Of a stretch of 64,000 bases of DNA, positions 60,974 to 64,000 are shown one piece after another (positions within the stretch are counted from its first letter, which is position 1; every line of letters begins with the position of its first letter). A model generated the notes under the pieces. That model did not search any database. It was not told where the DNA came from and saw only the letters and a program-made list of their open reading frames with translations. The DNA lies in NCBI GenBank assembly GCA_023439045.1, contig JAEXOY010000016.1:62001-126000 (forward strand). Reading direction: 5' to 3'. Both the position numbers and the translations under genes were made by a program. This DNA comes from Bacillota bacterium. Lineage in GTDB: Bacteria; Bacillota; Clostridia; Acetivibrionales; DSM-1351.

Positions 60974-61684
60974 TTAGATAAACTGTCGTATGAGCAAATA
61001 AACAAGTAAGATATTAAAAATTATGGTTATACCTTTCTCACTCACCTTGCTGTTAAGAAAGGTTCCAACCTTTGCACCAATTATTGCACCCGGTATCATA
61101 AATAATGCCAAGGAAAGGTCGTTATTACCTGTAGCAACATTTGATAATACACTTATAAGGGCAGTCACTAGTGTAACATAGCTTGAAGTTGCAGAGGCCA
61201 CCTTTTGTGTGAGGGCAAAGAAAACCAACAGTACTGGAATGGTAATTGGGCCTCCGCCTATTCCAAAGAGCCCCGATAATATCCCTATAAACAGACCAAA
61301 TATAACCTTGGAGACCTTCCCTAAGTTCATATTAGGGAGCTTATTCTTTACCATCATCAGCACCAATAACAAAACTATTAAAAGGCTGAATAATATCTTA
61401 AACATTTCAGGTGACACTCTGCTGTTTAGGTACACCCCGATATACGAACCAGGGATACTGCCAATAATGATTACTAGTGCTGTTTTTATATCCCCTTGCT
61501 TTCTCTTCATATAAGTATAGGATGATAAGGTAGCCATTATAAAAACTGTTAACGAAGAACTTACAGAAGCTAATTCCTTTGAGATTCCGACTGAAATTAG
61601 CGTAGGTACAATAATTACTCCGCCACCAATTCCAAGCATACTACCTATTGAGCTTGCTATTAATGCAATAATAAAGTATAACAA
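60974..61684 (-). CDS. sulfite exporter TauE/SafE family membrane protein
   Basis: A 236-residue membrane protein with about eight helices. It opens IIALIASSIGSMLGIGGGVIIVPTL and repeats the motif as ILSGLFGIGGGPITIPVL, the GIGGG signature in each half of TauE/SafE proteins. The family moves sulfite, sulfonates or other small organic anions. Start TTG 61684, 6 bases after AGGAGG. In a sugar operon it could expel an acidic end product; that is inference. It follows the PfkB gene by 27 bases. Confidence 0.9.
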   Translation of the reverse strand: MLYFIIALIASSIGSMLGIGGGVIIVPTLISVGISKELASVSSSLTVFIMATLSSYTYMKRKQGDIKTALVIIIGSIPGSYIGVYLNSRVSPEMFKILFSLLIVLLLVLMMVKNKLPNMNLGKVSKVIFGLFIGILSGLFGIGGGPITIPVLLVFFALTQKVASATSSYVTLVTALISVLSNVATGNNDLSLALFMIPGAIIGAKVGTFLNSKVSEKGITIIFNILLVYLLIRQFI

Positions 61685-61711
61685 ATTTTCCTCCTACTTA
61701 TAAAGAAAAAA

Positions 61712-62833
61712 TCAACAGCTTAATCTCTTCTTTAATCCTTTTATTTCTTCTATGAGTTGTTCCCTGCTTGGAGGAAAACCATTCATTATATAAAATCTTG
61801 TTGTAGCATTTGCAACAGCTAATCTTTCATTTATATTGAGTCCCCCTAGACAAGTAGCTATATAACCTCCGTTAAAGGTATCCCCTGCCCCTGTAGTAAT
61901 AACAGGATTTTGGCAATAATCCTGAAGAGATATTCCAATTCCTTCTGATGCAGATGCAGCAACAGCATAATGTTGAGTATGAATTATTATCTCGTCTAAA
62001 TTTAACCTTTCTCTGATTGAAAAAGCTGTTTCTCCCACTGCCTCAATATCCTCTGAAATAACCTCACCATAATATGAGAGCAATAAGGCAGCCTCATGTT
62101 CATTTAGACTTAAAGTCATTGGTATCTTTTTGTTTAAATCTCCTAATACCTTAAAGGTTTGATATAGTGCATCAACACTCCTCTTTTTTATATTTGCAAA
62201 ATCGAAAAACATTCTCTTGGGACACTTCTCCTTGAAGAAATTATTATTGATTTCTGTAATGAATTCATCAAACTTAGGCATATTTGACCAATAACCTAAT
62301 GAAACAATATCTGCATCTTTAAATATTTCTCTTAATACTCTATGTCCCAGTGAACTTACTAAATCGCTCCATTGAAATGATAATAGATCATGTAAGTGTG
62401 GCATCATTATTTTACCATCGGTGAATTCAAGTACATTGCTTATTACTGGATCTCCGACTGATAAAACAGTGCATTTTTCAAAGAACTCGTCAAATATTGG
62501 GTCAATTTTATCCTTGCCATACATCGCAAGAATTACGGGATTCAGCTCGAGATTACTCAAAGCTCTCCCAGTATTTGCAGTAAAGCCTCCACAGCTTCGG
62601 CGCTTACTTATTAATTCATTTGCCATGCCTCCATTGCCACGGTTAACTATCAGCTCTCCAAATTTTTTCATTTTATCTATCAGGATGTATTCACTACTGC
62701 TTAATCTGGTTTCAACCACCTGCCATACCTGATCGATAAAGCCGTCTATTCCTAATATAATCTTTCCATGCACATTTTCAGTATAGTTAACTACTTTTTC
62801 AATATCTAGATCATTCCAAGTACTTTTTTTCAT
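61712..62833 (-). CDS. PfkB-family carbohydrate kinase
   Basis: Ribokinase-fold sugar kinase of 373 residues. Sequence shows GKIILGIDGFIDQVW (N-terminal sugar region), RSCGGFTANTGRALSNL (GG-N-A motif of substrate binding) and the catalytic anion-hole TTGAGDTFNGGYIA, with a long lid region between. Larger than usual PfkB kinases (about 310). I start at ATG 62833, 8 bases after GGTGG; the GTG at 62845 overlaps that site. Phosphorylation of a ketohexose 6-phosphate or of a free sugar both fit the neighbours; the substrate is unknown. Confidence 0.88.
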   Translation of the reverse strand: MKKSTWNDLDIEKVVNYTENVHGKIILGIDGFIDQVWQVVETRLSSSEYILIDKMKKFGELIVNRGNGGMANELISKRRSCGGFTANTGRALSNLELNPVILAMYGKDKIDPIFDEFFEKCTVLSVGDPVISNVLEFTDGKIMMPHLHDLLSFQWSDLVSSLGHRVLREIFKDADIVSLGYWSNMPKFDEFITEINNNFFKEKCPKRMFFDFANIKKRSVDALYQTFKVLGDLNKKIPMTLSLNEHEAALLLSYYGEVISEDIEAVGETAFSIRERLNLDEIIIHTQHYAVAASASEGIGISLQDYCQNPVITTGAGDTFNGGYIATCLGGLNINERLAVANATTRFYIMNGFPPSREQLIEEIKGLKKRLSC

Positions 62834-62880
62834 TACTTTAGCCACCCCTTATGACTTTAGCATTATTAATATTATTACTA

Positions 62881-64000
62881 CTATTTTTGATGGCAAAAAT
62901 CTATTCCATAATTACCCTGCTCGCTATCCTTCATACAAAGATGAACAGCAGCTGTTTTAAATGCTCGTGGTAATGCAAGAATATTTGGATTAGGACCAAC
63001 ATATTTTTTCTTTGCATCCTCAAGAGCTTCTTCGAAGGTTGCTCTAGTCTTAAGTCCCATACTCCTAGCAAATCCTGGTTCCTGTGCCCCTACAATGTAG
63101 ATAGCAGAAGTATTCATCTCAGCTATGTGTCCACAGCTAATCATTGAAAACGCATGAAATGGATGGAAACCGTAAGCAAATCGATATTTTCTGATATACT
63201 CTTCTTTTGTAGCAAAATATTGACCATACTGATCTAAATCCGGAAGTACTTGATTATAATCCTTTTGGAATAATTCATAAACCTCACGATAGCCAGGGAA
63301 CTCCTCATCATGGAAGTAACCATTACAGGTAGAGGAACAAATTATAACGCAATTATCTTTAAGTACTCTCTTATGTCTTATAATTTGTGCTGAAAGTGCC
63401 TGCATCATAAAGATTGGATTTGTGCCCATACCATTCCCATAATGGAAAAACTGAGGCATTCCAAATACCATAACATCATATTTTTTCTCAGCCCAATGAA
63501 CATAGGTACGCTTATCCGCTGTTTTCCATGAAATTGGCTGCATTTCTTTTGCATAACCGCTGTTAATCTCTATTTGTCTTGATTTTGTATCTAGAACTGC
63601 ATCACAAACAAAAAACTTCTTGCCCATACGTTCTTCCATGTGTTGACCAATTTCATCAAATTTAGTTCTCATCATAGATTTTCCGTTAACTGGAGTAAAA
63701 TCTTTGCGGTGCATAACCTCAGGAACATGATGAGATGCAATTGACTTCCAATGCGTAATCCCTGTTGAACAATGCTTGTATCCGCCTGAATATCCACCAT
63801 AAGGATTACCTTGTGTGTGTCCAATCAGAATTGCAACATCTGCATCATAAACATATTTGTTCATCAAAACAGGGTCTCCGCGCTTTGTGGTACCAAGGTC
63901 AACTAAATGCTCATAGTCTTCACTATCATGGTTCATAATTTGGTGAGAATACCAGAATTCATTGAAGATTTCCTCACCCAATATACTAAGTATTTCTTGT
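62881..64000 (-). CDS. LarA-like (lactate racemase family) protein, partial
   Basis: Nickel-pincer-type isomerase/racemase or epimerase family (LarA, DUF2088). The visible 373 residues are open to the window edge, so the gene starts outside. GHTQGNPYGGYSGGYKHCSTGITHW matches the family's HPH-like and G-SGG-K region (read in two parts), with KHCSTGI at the place of K-I-PG; histidines of HHVPEVMHRKDF follow. In homologues the enzyme interconverts 2-hydroxy acids or sugar acids. The frame upstream (QEILSILGEEIFNEF) fits the family's LG-E. Gap of 47 bases to pfkB; it heads the operon in this view. Confidence 0.82.
   Translation of the reverse strand, partial: QEILSILGEEIFNEFWYSHQIMNHDSEDYEHLVDLGTTKRGDPVLMNKYVYDADVAILIGHTQGNPYGGYSGGYKHCSTGITHWKSIASHHVPEVMHRKDFTPVNGKSMMRTKFDEIGQHMEERMGKKFFVCDAVLDTKSRQIEINSGYAKEMQPISWKTADKRTYVHWAEKKYDVMVFGMPQFFHYGNGMGTNPIFMMQALSAQIIRHKRVLKDNCVIICSSTCNGYFHDEEFPGYREVYELFQKDYNQVLPDLDQYGQYFATKEEYIRKYRFAYGFHPFHAFSMISCGHIAEMNTSAIYIVGAQEPGFARSMGLKTRATFEEALEDAKKKYVGPNPNILALPRAFKTAAVHLCMKDSEQGNYGIDFCHQK

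Overview
The window looks like a chromosomal segment of a low-GC, spore-forming, anaerobic member of the Clostridia. The evidence is the spore protease gpr next to rpsT, a rubrerythrin/PerR pair, two-gene FeoA plus FeoB iron uptake, AGGAGG-type ribosome binding sites with frequent GTG and TTG starts, and a hexuronate pathway fed by a GH67 alpha-glucuronidase. The last point suggests a plant-fibre (xylan) degrader, such as a Ruminiclostridium-like organism; the genus is inference. I see no rRNA, tRNA, CRISPR array, insertion sequence or prophage.

Layout: 1-3.4 kb, gpr (cut by the window edge), rpsT and topB. 3.5-7.2 kb, a secreted protein of unknown function with an HtrA-type protease, then a cytidylate-kinase-like protein. 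7.6-11.3 kb, RNase J, a GT4 glycosyltransferase and a CarD-family regulator, with a candidate small RNA between the last two. 11.4-13.3 kb, an acidic-repeat remnant, a thioredoxin-reductase-like flavoprotein and a cupin. 13.4-19.2 kb, a metal and peroxide block: FeoB-associated peptide, feoB, two feoA genes, ZIP transporter, rubrerythrin, PerR-like and DtxR-like regulators. 19.4-21.2 kb, an RCC1-repeat secreted protein. 21.4-28.7 kb, glucuronate utilisation (aguA, uxaC, AraC regulator, uxuA, uxuB). 29-34 kb, an Ig-like (BIG2) protein, a MATE exporter, a YibE/F protein and two small proteins. 34-37.3 kb, a redox cluster: truncated hydrogenase-small-subunit-like protein, two cytochrome-b5-like proteins and a membrane flavohaem reductase. 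37.7-39.6 kb, a multicopper oxidase. 39.9-41.9 kb, a LytTR two-component pair. 42.2-44.3 kb, a secreted eight-repeat protein. 44.5-55.7 kb, a chemosensory operon (cheY-A-W-mcp-R-B-D, hybrid kinase, receiver), preceded by a TetR regulator. 56.6-64 kb, a sugar-catabolic operon (LarA-like, PfkB kinase, TauE/SafE, mutarotase, NagA, NagB-like, class II aldolase), cut by the right edge.

How the parts work together. Two strong promoter sites in the iron block have a GTTAG-N6-CTAAC palindrome placed 10 bp downstream of the -10 box, a good candidate operator for the DtxR-like regulator. The PerR-like gene has a Fur/PerR-type box in its own leader and lies beside rubrerythrin. In the glucuronate region, matching direct repeats 21 bp apart lie just upstream of weak -35 boxes before both uxuB and uxaC, which predicts one AraC-family regulon. 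The right-hand operon can be read as amino-sugar phosphate to ketose phosphate to triose phosphates.

The least explained material is the cytochrome-b5/hydrogenase-like redox cluster, a chemosensory operon with no flagellar genes in view, and a recurring pattern of short tandem duplications that carry the last codons and stop codon of genes.
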